Source of the DNA: Dyadobacter pollutisoli
Lineage (GTDB): Bacteria > Bacteroidota > Bacteroidia > Cytophagales > Spirosomataceae
Direction: 5' to 3'
Length of the DNA: 64,000 bases
Assembly (NCBI RefSeq): GCF_026625565.1
Contig: NZ_CP112998.1
Span: 3,474,501 to 3,538,500 of the forward strand
Shown: piece after piece, positions 26,901 to 34,910 of the stretch
Layout of the letters: every line of letters begins with the position of its first letter
Numbering within the stretch: the stretch's first letter is position 1
Made by a program: the position numbers and the translations under genes
Notes under the pieces: generated by a model
The model's database searches: none
What the model saw: only the letters and a program-made list of their open reading frames with translations
What the model was told of the DNA's origin: nothing

Positions 26901-27828
26901 CCGCTCGCAGGACGGTACAATCGGGCGATTTCACAAAGGAGCATTTCACTTGGCCGAGCAGCTTAACCTCGACATTCAGCCACTTTTACTCCACGGAGCT
27001 TCGGACGTGTTGCCGAAAAACGACTTTTTGATCAGTTCCGGCGCACTCAATGTGCGTGTCATGCCACGTCTGGCGCACGACGATCCGCAATGGGGAACAA
27101 CGCTTCGTGACCGTACGAAAAATATTGCTGCGCATTTTAAAACAGAATTTGCCGCCTACAAATACGAAATGGAGGACGTAGCCTACCTGAAACATAAGGT
27201 CTTTACCAATTATGTTTTCAAAGGGCCTGTGTTGGAATGGTATTTTAAAATCAAATGGAACCTGGAAAGCAAAAACTACTCCTTTTACAACCATTTAATA
27301 GCTCACAGGAAAAACATTCTGGATATCGGTTGCGGATATGGATATTTGTCTTTTTATCTGCATTATAAAAATGAGGAAAGGGTCATTACCGGAATTGATT
27401 ATGACGAGGAAAAGATCCAGATCGCGCAGAATAGTTATAACAAGACAGAACAGTTACACTTTGTATATCAAGACATTATGACCGCTGATTGTGGTGAACA
27501 GGACGTCATATTTTTAAACGACATCCTTCATTATTTATCGGAAGAAAAACAACTTACCTTGCTTGACCGCTGTGCGACGGCGCTCAATCCTGGCGGGATA
27601 TTATTCATCAGGGACGGCATAACCGACAACGAGGAAAAACATAAAAAGACCAAGACCACCGAAGCATTGTCGACAGGCTTGTTTTCATTCAACAGAAAAT
27701 CGGATGATTTCCACTTTTTCTCTTCCAATGACATTCGCAGTTTCGCCGAAAAGCACCATTTGAGCTTTGAGATGCTTGAACATTCCAATAATACGTCCAA
27801 TGTGCTGTTTGTTTTGAGAAACGACTAA
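23995..27828 (+). CDS. MMPL transporter / lysophospholipid acyltransferase / methyltransferase fusion
   Basis: A 1277-residue trifunctional protein. Residues about 1-820 are an RND/MMPL exporter with two sets of membrane spans (the second starts near 660) and large periplasmic loops. Residues about 865-1070 are a PlsC-type acyltransferase with the catalytic NHTSFLD (H-x4-D near 898) and FPEGTRS near 966. From about 1080 a class I methyltransferase has DIGCGYGYLSFYL as SAM motif I, then GIDYDEEKI. In aryl-polyene loci these activities exist as separate proteins thought to move the polyene lipid to the outer membrane, acylate it and methylate the aryl ring. The whole frame is open, so the fusion looks genuine. 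Confidence 0.92.
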   Translation: MIGDLLLRLNKFLSSHKTAFFLSLAIIVSVLFAGILRLKVTESIFATLPDGKSFEEFNRLVESKNIINQVVFSIEIPAETATDEAKELAEAFSDSLSRYTKGYIRNIRAERPNVQEDVYDYVYTHFPLLINPEYYGHINARLVPDSIRSAVTGTYNQLITPGGSFLKQFIINDPLGITGKYFRELNVNNNSNGMVLDDGVMFSADRKKVIVFASTSYDSGNSEKNVELYNLTETFRSKWNKQNRHNHFTYFGTFEISARNAIQVKRDSYFTSFLALGGILLLLIAYYRKLLVPVYIILPGLFGGIFALGIIGYIRPEVSGISLATGAVIFGILLDYAFHFFTHLRHTHSLSQAIKEVSAPLLTGSFTTVMAFSALHFANSVVLQDFGLFASLSLLGAAIFTLIALPLILDATSFDYKKIPAEQRSFNIPKIPASVRSYVLVAIGVLTLVFLYFARFTEFDSGFENLSIQDDDLSNREQALTGINPRAEKRIYVFATSPVRAHAEKVNFEVYQKLVALKQNSKINSFVSSGAFLIPRDLQIERKLRWNSFWNVQRKDSTFRILDQTAAKSGFNAYAFNDFKDWVSGRNQSSVSLDTLFNELGIDNLVDVKSSGTTFITTLIVPQKQLSEVKKDLRTIPGVDIFDRGELAGELLTMVKDDFNYLLLISASIVFLTLLVVYGRIELTFLSFLPMVISWIWILGIAAILGIKFNFVNVIVTTFIFGLGDDFSIFVTDGLLSKYKTGKDTLRSYQSAIALSATTTIIGTGVLIFAKHPAIHSIALISVLGIVCILFISFVFQPVFFDFFVQNRIAKKKAPVTMLPFLISVSSFTYFLSGCLFLHSKLVTILILPISKKRKREMINRSLSFYAKTVIYSGPHVRKNFSGLENLNMDKPVIFIANHTSFLDILLAIMLHPKIVLMVKGWVYNSPFFGPIIRYAGYVYTDDGPEENIRKLKGLVADGYSLLIFPEGTRSQDGTIGRFHKGAFHLAEQLNLDIQPLLLHGASDVLPKNDFLISSGALNVRVMPRLAHDDPQWGTTLRDRTKNIAAHFKTEFAAYKYEMEDVAYLKHKVFTNYVFKGPVLEWYFKIKWNLESKNYSFYNHLIAHRKNILDIGCGYGYLSFYLHYKNEERVITGIDYDEEKIQIAQNSYNKTEQLHFVYQDIMTADCGEQDVIFLNDILHYLSEEKQLTLLDRCATALNPGGILFIRDGITDNEEKHKKTKTTEALSTGLFSFNRKSDDFHFFSSNDIRSFAEKHHLSFEMLEHSNNTSNVLFVLRND

Positions 27829-27878
27829 CATTAAGCTTGATTCTGACAACCAATTTTTAACAATTTCATCACCATTAA

Positions 27879-29411
27879 ATGCAGTCTTCCGAGGGTCAAA
27901 AGGAGTACGATTTTGTGATTGTAGGAAGCGGGCTGGGCGGCCTGGCTTGTGCAAATATCCTGGCATCGGAAGGTTTCAGTGTGGTTGTTTTGGAAAAAAA
28001 CCACCAGATCGGCGGGCATCTTCAGGTTTACAGCCGGGGTAAAAGCATTTATGATACCGGCGTTCATTATGTAGGCAGTTTGGATGAGGGTGAAAATCTT
28101 TATCAGTTCTTCAAATATTTCGGCATTCTCGATCATCTCAAAGTGAAAAGAATGGATGATGACAAATTTGACGTCATCCGTTTCGACGACGGTTCAGAAT
28201 ATCATTATGCGCAGGGATTCGACCGTTTCAAGGAGACATTGATCGGCTACTTTCCGGACGAAAAAACGGCCATCGAAACTTATTGTGACAAAATCATTGA
28301 AATCTGCAATAAATTCCCACTCTATAACCTGCGCATTTCTGGCGAAAACTACCAGATGGATGGCGACGTGCTCGGCATGAATACCTACGACTACATTGCA
28401 TCATTAACCGACAATGTAAGGCTGCAAAATGTACTCGCGGGCTCCAATCTGCTGTATGCCGGGGTTCAGGACAAAACGCCTTTTTATGTGCATGCGCTGA
28501 TCATGAAAAGCTACCTGTCGGGGTCTTACAAATTTGTCGATGGTGGCTCACAGATCGCCATTCAAATGAGCAGGGCTATCCGCAAGAATGGAGGGGAGAT
28601 TTACAAACATAAAAAAGTAGTTTCGGCGAATTACAATGAAGCGGGCGAGATCACCGGAGTAGTACTGGAAAACGGCGAGATTATTAAGGGAAAACAATTC
28701 ATTTCCAATGTTCACCCCGCCGTGACTATCGATATTTTTGGTGCTGATCGTTTTTTGAATGTATACAAAAACCGTGTCCAGGGCCTTGAAAATAGTATAT
28801 CCACATTTCTGGTCCATATTTCCTTCCACGAAAATAGTTTTGAATATCTTAATTATAACATTTACCAGCATCATATAGACAGCGTCTGGGGTGGCATTGA
28901 CTATGATGAGGAAACATGGCCGCAAACCTATTTCATTTGCACGCCGTGTATATCTAAAACAGGCAAGTATGCGGATTCAATGTCGATCATGACTTACATG
29001 AAATCCTGCGAAACTGATAAATGGGCCGACAGTTTCAGTACAGTCGCCGAGCCAGGCAGACGCGACGAAGAATATGCTGAATTCAAAAAATTAAAAGAAG
29101 GAAAAGTGATAGATAAGCTTGAAGAGGTTTTTCCAGGCATTACCGGCAAAATAAAGGCTGTTCATAGCGCTACTCCGCTCACATTCAGGGATTACATTGG
29201 CAATCGGGACGGCTCATTGTACGGCATATTGAAGAATTCCAATTCACCCGCCAGGACTCAGATTAATACTAAAACGAGAATACCCAACCTCCACCTGACA
29301 GGTCAAAACATTTCAATGCACGGGATTTTAGGAGTCACAGTCAGTGCTTTTGTAACTTGCTTTTCCTTTGTTGATAAAGATAAACTCATTCAAAAAGTAA
29401 AAAATGCCTAA
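27879..29411 (+). CDS. FAD-dependent oxidoreductase, phytoene desaturase/retinol saturase-like
   Basis: A 510-residue flavoprotein. The dinucleotide-binding loop VIVGSGLGGLACANILASEG opens the protein, followed by VVLEKNHQIGGHLQVY, the CrtI/CrtO-type signature, and a C-terminal LHLTGQNISMHGILGV flavin-binding motif. Relatives desaturate, saturate or isomerise polyenes. In flexirubin clusters an enzyme of this type is regular, but its reaction is not clear; it may adjust the polyene chain rather than act on carotenoids. It starts 50 bases after the fusion gene and its stop overlaps the next gene start region. Confidence 0.85.
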   Translation: MQSSEGQKEYDFVIVGSGLGGLACANILASEGFSVVVLEKNHQIGGHLQVYSRGKSIYDTGVHYVGSLDEGENLYQFFKYFGILDHLKVKRMDDDKFDVIRFDDGSEYHYAQGFDRFKETLIGYFPDEKTAIETYCDKIIEICNKFPLYNLRISGENYQMDGDVLGMNTYDYIASLTDNVRLQNVLAGSNLLYAGVQDKTPFYVHALIMKSYLSGSYKFVDGGSQIAIQMSRAIRKNGGEIYKHKKVVSANYNEAGEITGVVLENGEIIKGKQFISNVHPAVTIDIFGADRFLNVYKNRVQGLENSISTFLVHISFHENSFEYLNYNIYQHHIDSVWGGIDYDEETWPQTYFICTPCISKTGKYADSMSIMTYMKSCETDKWADSFSTVAEPGRRDEEYAEFKKLKEGKVIDKLEEVFPGITGKIKAVHSATPLTFRDYIGNRDGSLYGILKNSNSPARTQINTKTRIPNLHLTGQNISMHGILGVTVSAFVTCFSFVDKDKLIQKVKNA

Positions 29412-29412
29412 C

Positions 29413-30657
29413 ATGCGAACTGTCGATGTTGTAGTGATTGGCGCCGGACCAGCCGGTACCGTTGCCGCTTCTTATTTGAAAAAACAAGGGTATGATGTGA
29501 CCATTCTGGAAAAAGAGAAATTTCCGCGCTTCCAGATCGGTGAGAGTTTGCTTCCGTGCTGCATGGAGCACCTGGATGAGTCAGGCCTGCTGGAAGCTGT
29601 CAAAACCAAAAACTTTCAGAAAAAAACAGGCGCAGCATTTATGCGCGGCGAAAAAAGATGCGAGTTCTTCTTTTCCGAGCAATTTACAAAGGGCTGGACC
29701 TGGACGTGGCAGGTAAAACGTGCCGACTTTGACAGCACGCTGGCAGAGGCGACACGGGCGAAAGGCGTGGATGTGAATTTTGAATGTGAAGTCTTGAAAG
29801 TAACCTGCACGCCGGACATTCAGATGCTGGAATACAAAGATGTCGACGGGAACATTCATCAGATATCCTGCAAATTCGTCATTGATTCCAGCGGGTACGG
29901 CCGGGTGCTGCCACGGTTATTTGACCTGAGCAAGCCGTCGGCATTCTCGCCAAGAGGCGCGATATTCTCCCATTTAGAAGATAAAAACCGCACTGAGAAA
30001 GCCAGCAACAACATTTTCGTCCATTCTTTTGACGATAACCGTTCGTGGATCTGGGCCATTCCATTCTCCGACGGTTCCACGTCTGTTGGCATTGTGGGAG
30101 ACAAGGAAAAGATCCTGGAACTGGCCGAAAACGACGGCGAAAGATATAAAGCTTTCATCCGCGAGTTTGAAGACCTCAAAGGAAGATTTAAGGATTCTGC
30201 ATTGAAATTTGAACCCCGTCACATTCTGGGTTACTCCATTGGCGTCAAAAAAATGTATGGAGATGGATTCGTTCTTTCGGGAAACAGTACTGAATTTCTT
30301 GACCCGATCTTCTCTTCGGGCGTTACATTCGCCACAGCTTCCGGTTTGTTATCCGCCAAAATGACCCACAGACATTTACGGGGAGAAGCGGTAGACTGGA
30401 AAACGGAATACGAAGATGTGATACAGAAAGGAATCGACGTTTTCAGAAGCTATGTTTCTGGCTGGTACAGTGGTGATTTTCAAACCATTGTATTTGCGAA
30501 AGAAATTGATAACGACTTCAAAAATCAGATTTGTTCGGTACTTGCCGGTTACGTTTGGGACCAGTCAAACCCATTTGTAAAAAAGCATGACACCATACTT
30601 CCTACGCTTGCGAAAGTGATCAAAATGAAGGAAAAGAATCTGGAAGGCAAACAATAG
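29413..30657 (+). CDS. FAD-dependent monooxygenase/halogenase-like enzyme
   Basis: A flavoprotein of about 414 residues. It has VVVIGAGPAGTVAASYL, the ILEKEKFPRFQIGESLLP segment of the tryptophan halogenase/geranylgeranyl reductase superfamily, and WIWAIP near residue 212, matching the WxWxIP signature used to recognise flavin-dependent halogenases. Flexirubins are often chlorinated or hydroxylated on the ring, so either reaction is reasonable. I prefer the ATG at MRTVDVV; another ATG three codons upstream overlaps the preceding gene. The stop is six bases from the convergent ketosynthase-like gene. Confidence 0.82.
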   Translation: MRTVDVVVIGAGPAGTVAASYLKKQGYDVTILEKEKFPRFQIGESLLPCCMEHLDESGLLEAVKTKNFQKKTGAAFMRGEKRCEFFFSEQFTKGWTWTWQVKRADFDSTLAEATRAKGVDVNFECEVLKVTCTPDIQMLEYKDVDGNIHQISCKFVIDSSGYGRVLPRLFDLSKPSAFSPRGAIFSHLEDKNRTEKASNNIFVHSFDDNRSWIWAIPFSDGSTSVGIVGDKEKILELAENDGERYKAFIREFEDLKGRFKDSALKFEPRHILGYSIGVKKMYGDGFVLSGNSTEFLDPIFSSGVTFATASGLLSAKMTHRHLRGEAVDWKTEYEDVIQKGIDVFRSYVSGWYSGDFQTIVFAKEIDNDFKNQICSVLAGYVWDQSNPFVKKHDTILPTLAKVIKMKEKNLEGKQ

Positions 30658-30663
30658 CCCGCA

Positions 30664-31707
30664 TTACCGGCGGAGCAGGATAAAACCGTGCTGCTCCGCT
30701 TTATAATGATTGTAGATGAGCACGTTTTCAGTTTTGCGAAAATCGCGTTGATCATACACGCATTGTTCTGGCACCTTTTTACCTGAAAACAACTGTACCG
30801 CAAACCACACCGCGAAGGCCGATGCTGTTGGATAATCGCCCACGAGGTTCTTATAAGCGAATGTATTGCAAGTTGGAAAGCATTCCTTTTGCAGATTGGT
30901 ATACCAGTGGTCCGTCCGGTTATCACCGCTTATTCCTAAGATCAGGGTATCAATTTCGGACACATTAAGTCCGTTACGGTTCAGGAAATAGCGAATTCTA
31001 TCTTCCAGACCACTTTCCTGCAAATAACTCGTCTGGTACACATCCGTAATCTGTGCCTTTGCATTTGGCCTATTTGCAGGTTCCAGTATGAACATTGTCG
31101 AACCTTCCCCATTCACCGAACCGGGCGAATCCATTTGAAACAATGTCTCCGAGGATATTTCGCCGGTTTTAAAGGCTCCACCCAGAAAATCGATATTGTG
31201 ATTATAATCCGAGATTTCCTCCACACTTCCTACCAGCAATGTATTGGCCTTTTTTTCTTCAAAAAGCAGGATTGCATCCAGCAACGCACTTTCGAAAGCG
31301 AGACCTTTGTGAACATGGGTAGTATTGTAGCCCGTCGTTTTGCTCATTAATGCAAGGTTGCCGGCAACTGCATTGGGCGTACTCTGCACGAAATTGGTAG
31401 GTGTTAATGTGCCTTCATTATAGTCTACGATCTGGTTTAGGAATTTGAGACAATCTTCGAGGCCACCATTGGCAGTCCCCAGAATGATCCCGTCTACTTC
31501 GGATTTTCTAATCAAAGGCAGACCCGCTCCCACACCCATACGTACAGCCTTACCCATGCGCCGTAGCAGACCAGCGGGAATAAGTTGCCCGTAATCAGGC
31601 TCGATAGCGACATACCTGTCACCCAGATGCACCTTTACATTGCCCTCAAAAAAAGCACTATCGAAAGTTCTTTGAGGAGAAATGCAGGCTGAGTCAGTAA
31701 TATACAT
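30664..31707 (-). CDS. Ketosynthase-like protein without catalytic residues (second copy)
   Basis: A 347-residue thiolase-fold protein closely patterned on the chain-length-factor-like protein about 16 kb to the left: both have AGLLRRM-x-K-x-x-RM, an F-x-QST-x-N-x-x-AG segment, GYN-x-TH and a YPTASAFA near the C-terminus. The nucleophile Cys is missing (GYNTTHVHKGLAFESAL) and neither catalytic His motif is recognisable. It is transcribed towards the halogenase-like gene, with which it is convergent. A scaffold or chain-length role in the pigment pathway is inferred from paralogy and position. Confidence 0.78.
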   Translation of the reverse strand: MYITDSACISPQRTFDSAFFEGNVKVHLGDRYVAIEPDYGQLIPAGLLRRMGKAVRMGVGAGLPLIRKSEVDGIILGTANGGLEDCLKFLNQIVDYNEGTLTPTNFVQSTPNAVAGNLALMSKTTGYNTTHVHKGLAFESALLDAILLFEEKKANTLLVGSVEEISDYNHNIDFLGGAFKTGEISSETLFQMDSPGSVNGEGSTMFILEPANRPNAKAQITDVYQTSYLQESGLEDRIRYFLNRNGLNVSEIDTLILGISGDNRTDHWYTNLQKECFPTCNTFAYKNLVGDYPTASAFAVWFAVQLFSGKKVPEQCVYDQRDFRKTENVLIYNHYKAEQHGFILLRR

Positions 31708-31739
31708 TCGTAAATTTAACGTGAGTGATTGAACTGCGC

Positions 31740-33380
31740 TTACTCAGCGTCGGAAATGAATTTGCCAATTTCTCTGGCATAGTTATCCGCCTGCCGTTCT
31801 CTTTCCTCCGGATTCCAGCCCAATTCGCGCGCCATTAATGTGGTAACAACCGGTAAAGAATTCAAAGTTTCATCCCAATCCGTAATTTCAAACCGGATCC
31901 TTCTCGCCAGAAAGTCACGGGGTGTAACCGCCATTTCATCCCTAACCGCATACACTACTTCGGCTTTGATGTAAGGATAATGCTCGCTCAGTTTTTCTTT
32001 GAGTAGCGGCTCATCTACAGTCAGTTTGCAGATACGTTCCGCTCTTGACCCGTATTTTTTAACAAGGTGAACTGCTACTTCTTGTGTCAGATCGTATTTT
32101 TGGGCTAACTCTTTCCAGGAATCGAGTTTATAATTTTCGCCTCCCGCTAGAATGTGATCAGCAGTAATGCAGACATTGCTTTTCGCAAATATTTCGTCGG
32201 CCTGGTCAATGGTATCCTTCGCCATCAAACGGTAAGTTGTCCATTTACCGCCTAACAAACTCACCAGTCCTGACGTTTCATCCAGTTCGATCTCATGATC
32301 GCGCGTCAGACTTTTGGTTGATTTGGACGGATCTGCGGAAAGTAATGGCCGCAAACCACCAAAGCCGGACCTCAATTGCGAAATATCGATTTGAGTGGCC
32401 AGGTAAGGGTTGAGCGTGTCAGCCAGGTATTGTTTTTCTTTTTGATTTAATGTCGGTTCTGACTGAATATCATCACATTCGGTATCCGTAGTACCGATCA
32501 TGGTCGCCCCCTCAAACGGAATCGCAAATACGACACGACCGTCCGAGGTTTTCGGGATCAGCATGGCGTACTCGCTGTTCAATGTTTCTTTCGGGAGCAT
32601 GACATGGACTCCCTTGCTGGGCCGAAGCCGCTCAGGTAGCCCGGAATTGGCCATTAACCGTACCTTATCCGAGAATGGACCGGTACAATTGATCACCAGT
32701 TTCGCATGGATCGTAAATGCATTTCCCGTCTGCGTATCCGATACATTTACACCAAGTATTTTTCCCGCTACGTCTTTTTGAAAGCCCGAAACGTCCACAT
32801 AATTCGCTACCACAGCCCCCGCTTCCGAAGCAGACTGCACCAATGCCAGGCAATAGCGTGCATCGTCGAGCTGGCCGTCGTAGTACAACACGCCACTATG
32901 TAATTTTTTAGAGTCCAATGTTGGTATCTTGGCCATTACCTCGCTCTTATTCAGCCATTTGCTCTTGGGTAATGTGTCATTGGTCGCAAATGTGTCATAC
33001 AGCTGCAGGCCGATTTTGAAATACAAACCTTCCAACCAGGAGTTGACAGGCGTCATCAAAGCAAGTGGGCGAGCCAGGTGGGGGGCGTTTTTTAAAACGA
33101 TATGCCGCTCTTCCAAGCCATGACGGACCTGCTTCAATTGTGCAAAATCAAGTTTTTTGAAAGCCTGTTCCAGATACCTTACACCGCCGTGAATCAGCTT
33201 GGTAGAGCGAGAAGATGTTTCCGATGCGAAGTCCTTTTTGTCGATAATAGCCACCTTATAGCCACGCAATACGGCATCCAGTGCACAACCGGCGCCACTC
33301 GCGCCCGCTCCTATTATGCAGATATCAAACGATTCACTTTTTAATTTATCAAGAGATGCGGTGCGGTTCATTACTAGCAA
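31740..33380 (-). CDS. glpD: Glycerol-3-phosphate dehydrogenase/oxidase
   Basis: A 546-residue FAD enzyme that oxidises sn-glycerol-3-phosphate to dihydroxyacetone phosphate and passes electrons to the respiratory chain. The FAD loop DICIIGAGASGAGCALDAVLRG is followed by the family signature SSRSTKLIHGGVRYLEQ; the middle has TIGTTDTEC-like contacts and the C-terminal DAO_C domain is present (EEVAVHLVKKYGS onwards). Full length. It lies 32 bases upstream of the ketosynthase-like gene on the same strand, but nothing ties it to pigment synthesis. No glpF or glpK adjoins. Confidence 0.93.
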   Translation of the reverse strand: MLVMNRTASLDKLKSESFDICIIGAGASGAGCALDAVLRGYKVAIIDKKDFASETSSRSTKLIHGGVRYLEQAFKKLDFAQLKQVRHGLEERHIVLKNAPHLARPLALMTPVNSWLEGLYFKIGLQLYDTFATNDTLPKSKWLNKSEVMAKIPTLDSKKLHSGVLYYDGQLDDARYCLALVQSASEAGAVVANYVDVSGFQKDVAGKILGVNVSDTQTGNAFTIHAKLVINCTGPFSDKVRLMANSGLPERLRPSKGVHVMLPKETLNSEYAMLIPKTSDGRVVFAIPFEGATMIGTTDTECDDIQSEPTLNQKEKQYLADTLNPYLATQIDISQLRSGFGGLRPLLSADPSKSTKSLTRDHEIELDETSGLVSLLGGKWTTYRLMAKDTIDQADEIFAKSNVCITADHILAGGENYKLDSWKELAQKYDLTQEVAVHLVKKYGSRAERICKLTVDEPLLKEKLSEHYPYIKAEVVYAVRDEMAVTPRDFLARRIRFEITDWDETLNSLPVVTTLMARELGWNPEERERQADNYAREIGKFISDAE

Positions 33381-33409
33381 TTACTGGATCGGTGTGAAGA
33401 TTACCTGAT

Positions 33410-33418
33410 GCAAAAGTA
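33410..33418 (-). promoter_or_regulatory. Candidate glpD promoter (-7 box)
   Basis: Minus-strand TACTTTTGC is an exact TAnnTTTGC element, 29 bases upstream of the glpD start codon. A T-rich segment about 20 bases further upstream could serve as the -33 element. Confidence 0.55.
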
Positions 33419-33579
33419 CGAAGTCGGAACATAAAACCTTTCCCTGATCAAGTCAAATCGAAAAGTAATTCTGCAATGCTAAGATTGGTATAATAATTGC
33501 AACCTATGCTTTTACAAACCAGGGCATCACCTGCTTTGACATTACTTCATTTCATTATTTTAACCAAAACTCAAAAAAC

Positions 33580-34038
33580 ATGGGCTTACTATCGTTTTTA
33601 AAAGGCGTGGGGGAAAAAGTGTTCCACAAAGAAGATCCTGCCACACCAGCTCCCGAAAAAGAGCCGCTCCGGGCCAGTGCATTGCTGGCGCACGTTAAGT
33701 CGTTGGGGCTTGCTTACAACAACTTAACCGTAAAAACATCAGGAGACACCGTTACCATTGAAGGCGAAGTAGCTAAACAGGAAGATGCTGAAAAGATTGC
33801 CCTGGCCGTAGGCAATGTGGAAGGCGTACAGGTAGTAGATAACCGATTGAAAGTAGCGACCCCGGCGCCGGAAGCGACCTACCATACTGTGGAAAAAGGC
33901 GACACCCTTTCAAAGATCGCCAAGACCGTTTATGGTGATATGATGAAATATCCGATCATTTTCGAAGCTAACAAGCCCATGCTGACCGATCCCGACAAGA
34001 TATATCCGGGGCAGGTGTTGAGGATTCCAGCACTTTAA
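33580..34038 (+). CDS. BON and LysM domain protein
   Basis: A 152-residue protein with a BON-like domain (about residues 28-90, including TVTIEGEVAKQEDAEKIALAVGNVEGV) and a C-terminal LysM domain (about 100-150, YHTVEKGDTLSKIAKTVYGD to PGQVLRIP). This is the layout of E. coli YgaU/LysM proteins, which bind K+ or peptidoglycan. There is no clear signal peptide, so it may be cytoplasmic as YgaU is. It is monocistronic and ends before an extensive repeat/terminator region. Confidence 0.9.
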   Translation: MGLLSFLKGVGEKVFHKEDPATPAPEKEPLRASALLAHVKSLGLAYNNLTVKTSGDTVTIEGEVAKQEDAEKIALAVGNVEGVQVVDNRLKVATPAPEATYHTVEKGDTLSKIAKTVYGDMMKYPIIFEANKPMLTDPDKIYPGQVLRIPAL

Positions 34039-34040
34039 TG

Positions 34041-34122
34041 ACTTCGGCTATCGGCTATCGGCTATCGACAGTCGACTGTCGACTGTCAAAAAAGCCGATT
34101 GCTGACAGCCGACAGCCGAAGT
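34041..34122. repeat. Degenerate 7-bp repeats forming an imperfect inverted repeat
   Basis: Tandem copies of CGGCTAT change into CGACTGT, and after a short A-rich spacer the complementary units GACAGCC appear. The outer 22 bases of each side pair with three mismatches, and a perfect 14-base palindrome GACAGTCGACTGTC lies inside. The region starts right after the LysM stop codon. It looks like replication-slippage sequence that can fold. Confidence 0.7.
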
Positions 34123-34183
34123 TTTGAAAATAGCATAAAAAAAGGCAGCCCGAAAGGCTGCCTTTTTTTATGCTATTTTCAAA
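34123..34183. terminator. Bidirectional terminator with perfect 28-bp stem
   Basis: Two 28-base arms match exactly around the loop CGAAA. The GC core GGCAGCC/GGCTGCC is flanked by A7 on the left and T7 on the right, so it terminates in both directions, and the pairing continues outward through TAGCAT. It sits between the convergent LysM gene and rplI. Confidence 0.95.
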
Positions 34184-34188
34184 GACAA

Positions 34189-34635
34189 TTAATCTTCTGC
34201 CGCAATAACGTTCAGAGCGATTTTGTGTTTCACTTCTTTGTGTAGATCGATCAGTGCTGAATAAGTACCAACTGACTTCACATCGTCCAAAGTAATTTTC
34301 TTGCGATCGATATTGAAACCTTTTGCTTTCAGGATATCAGATACCTGTGTGTTGGTAACACGTCCGAAGATACGGCCGCTTTCTCCTACCACAGTTTTGA
34401 TGTCAATTGTAAGATCGCCGATTGCTGCTGCAATTTCTTCTGCGTCTTTCTTCAGCTTTTCAGCTTTGTGCGAAGCCTGACGCACATTTTCAGCAACGAT
34501 CTTGCGGTTAGAGGTGTTAGCCAATAATGCAAAACCCTGAGGGATAAGGTAATTACGACCGTAACCTGCTTTCACAGTAACGATGTCGTTTTTATAACCT
34601 ACACCTGCTATATCAGTTATTAGTATGATTTCCAT
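34189..34635 (-). CDS. rplI: 50S ribosomal protein L9
   Basis: A 148-residue L9 of normal length, binding 23S rRNA near the L1 stalk base. The N-terminal domain starts MEIILITDIAGVGYKNDIVTVKAGYGRNYLIPQG, the diagnostic L9 signature, followed by the long connecting helix and the C-terminal domain (ESGRIFGRVTNTQVSDIL). It is the last gene of the rpsF-rpsR-rplI operon and ends at a strong terminator. Confidence 0.98.
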   Translation of the reverse strand: MEIILITDIAGVGYKNDIVTVKAGYGRNYLIPQGFALLANTSNRKIVAENVRQASHKAEKLKKDAEEIAAAIGDLTIDIKTVVGESGRIFGRVTNTQVSDILKAKGFNIDRKKITLDDVKSVGTYSALIDLHKEVKHKIALNVIAAED

Positions 34636-34655
34636 TGTTTGTAGCTCTTTCTATA

Positions 34656-34907
34656 TTATTTCAATTGATCAGCAACAAAAGGCAATAAAGCCAAGTGACG
34701 CGCTCTTTTAATTGCCTGAGAAACTTTACGCTGATATTTCAAGCTTGTTCCTGTAAGGCGGCGTGGCAAGATCTTTCCTTGCTCGTTTACAAGTTTCAAC
34801 AAAAAGTCGGGGTTCTTGTAATCGATATACTTAATGCCTGATTTCTTAAAACGGCAATATTTTTTACGGTTATTGTTTTTCTCAACCGGTTCGTTTACGA
34901 GTGACAT
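34656..34907 (-). CDS. rpsR: 30S ribosomal protein S18
   Basis: An 83-residue S18, normal for Bacteroidota. It has YCRFKKSGIKYIDYKNPDFLLKLVNEQGKILPRRLTGTS, the family core, ending in QRKVSQAIKRARHLALLPFV. It binds 16S rRNA as a heterodimer with S6, encoded three bases upstream. The Cys of YCRF is present. Confidence 0.98.
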   Translation of the reverse strand: MSLVNEPVEKNNNRKKYCRFKKSGIKYIDYKNPDFLLKLVNEQGKILPRRLTGTSLKYQRKVSQAIKRARHLALLPFVADQLK

Positions 34908-34910
34908 AGC

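Noticed and set aside
27879..29411. Carotenoid phytoene desaturase in the polyene locus
   Set aside because: Although CrtI-like, it lies among polyene genes and a better crtI sits next to crtB, so I did not name it crtI.
34041..34122. Possible CRISPR array
   Set aside because: The units are 7 bases long without unique spacers, so this is simple tandem repetition.
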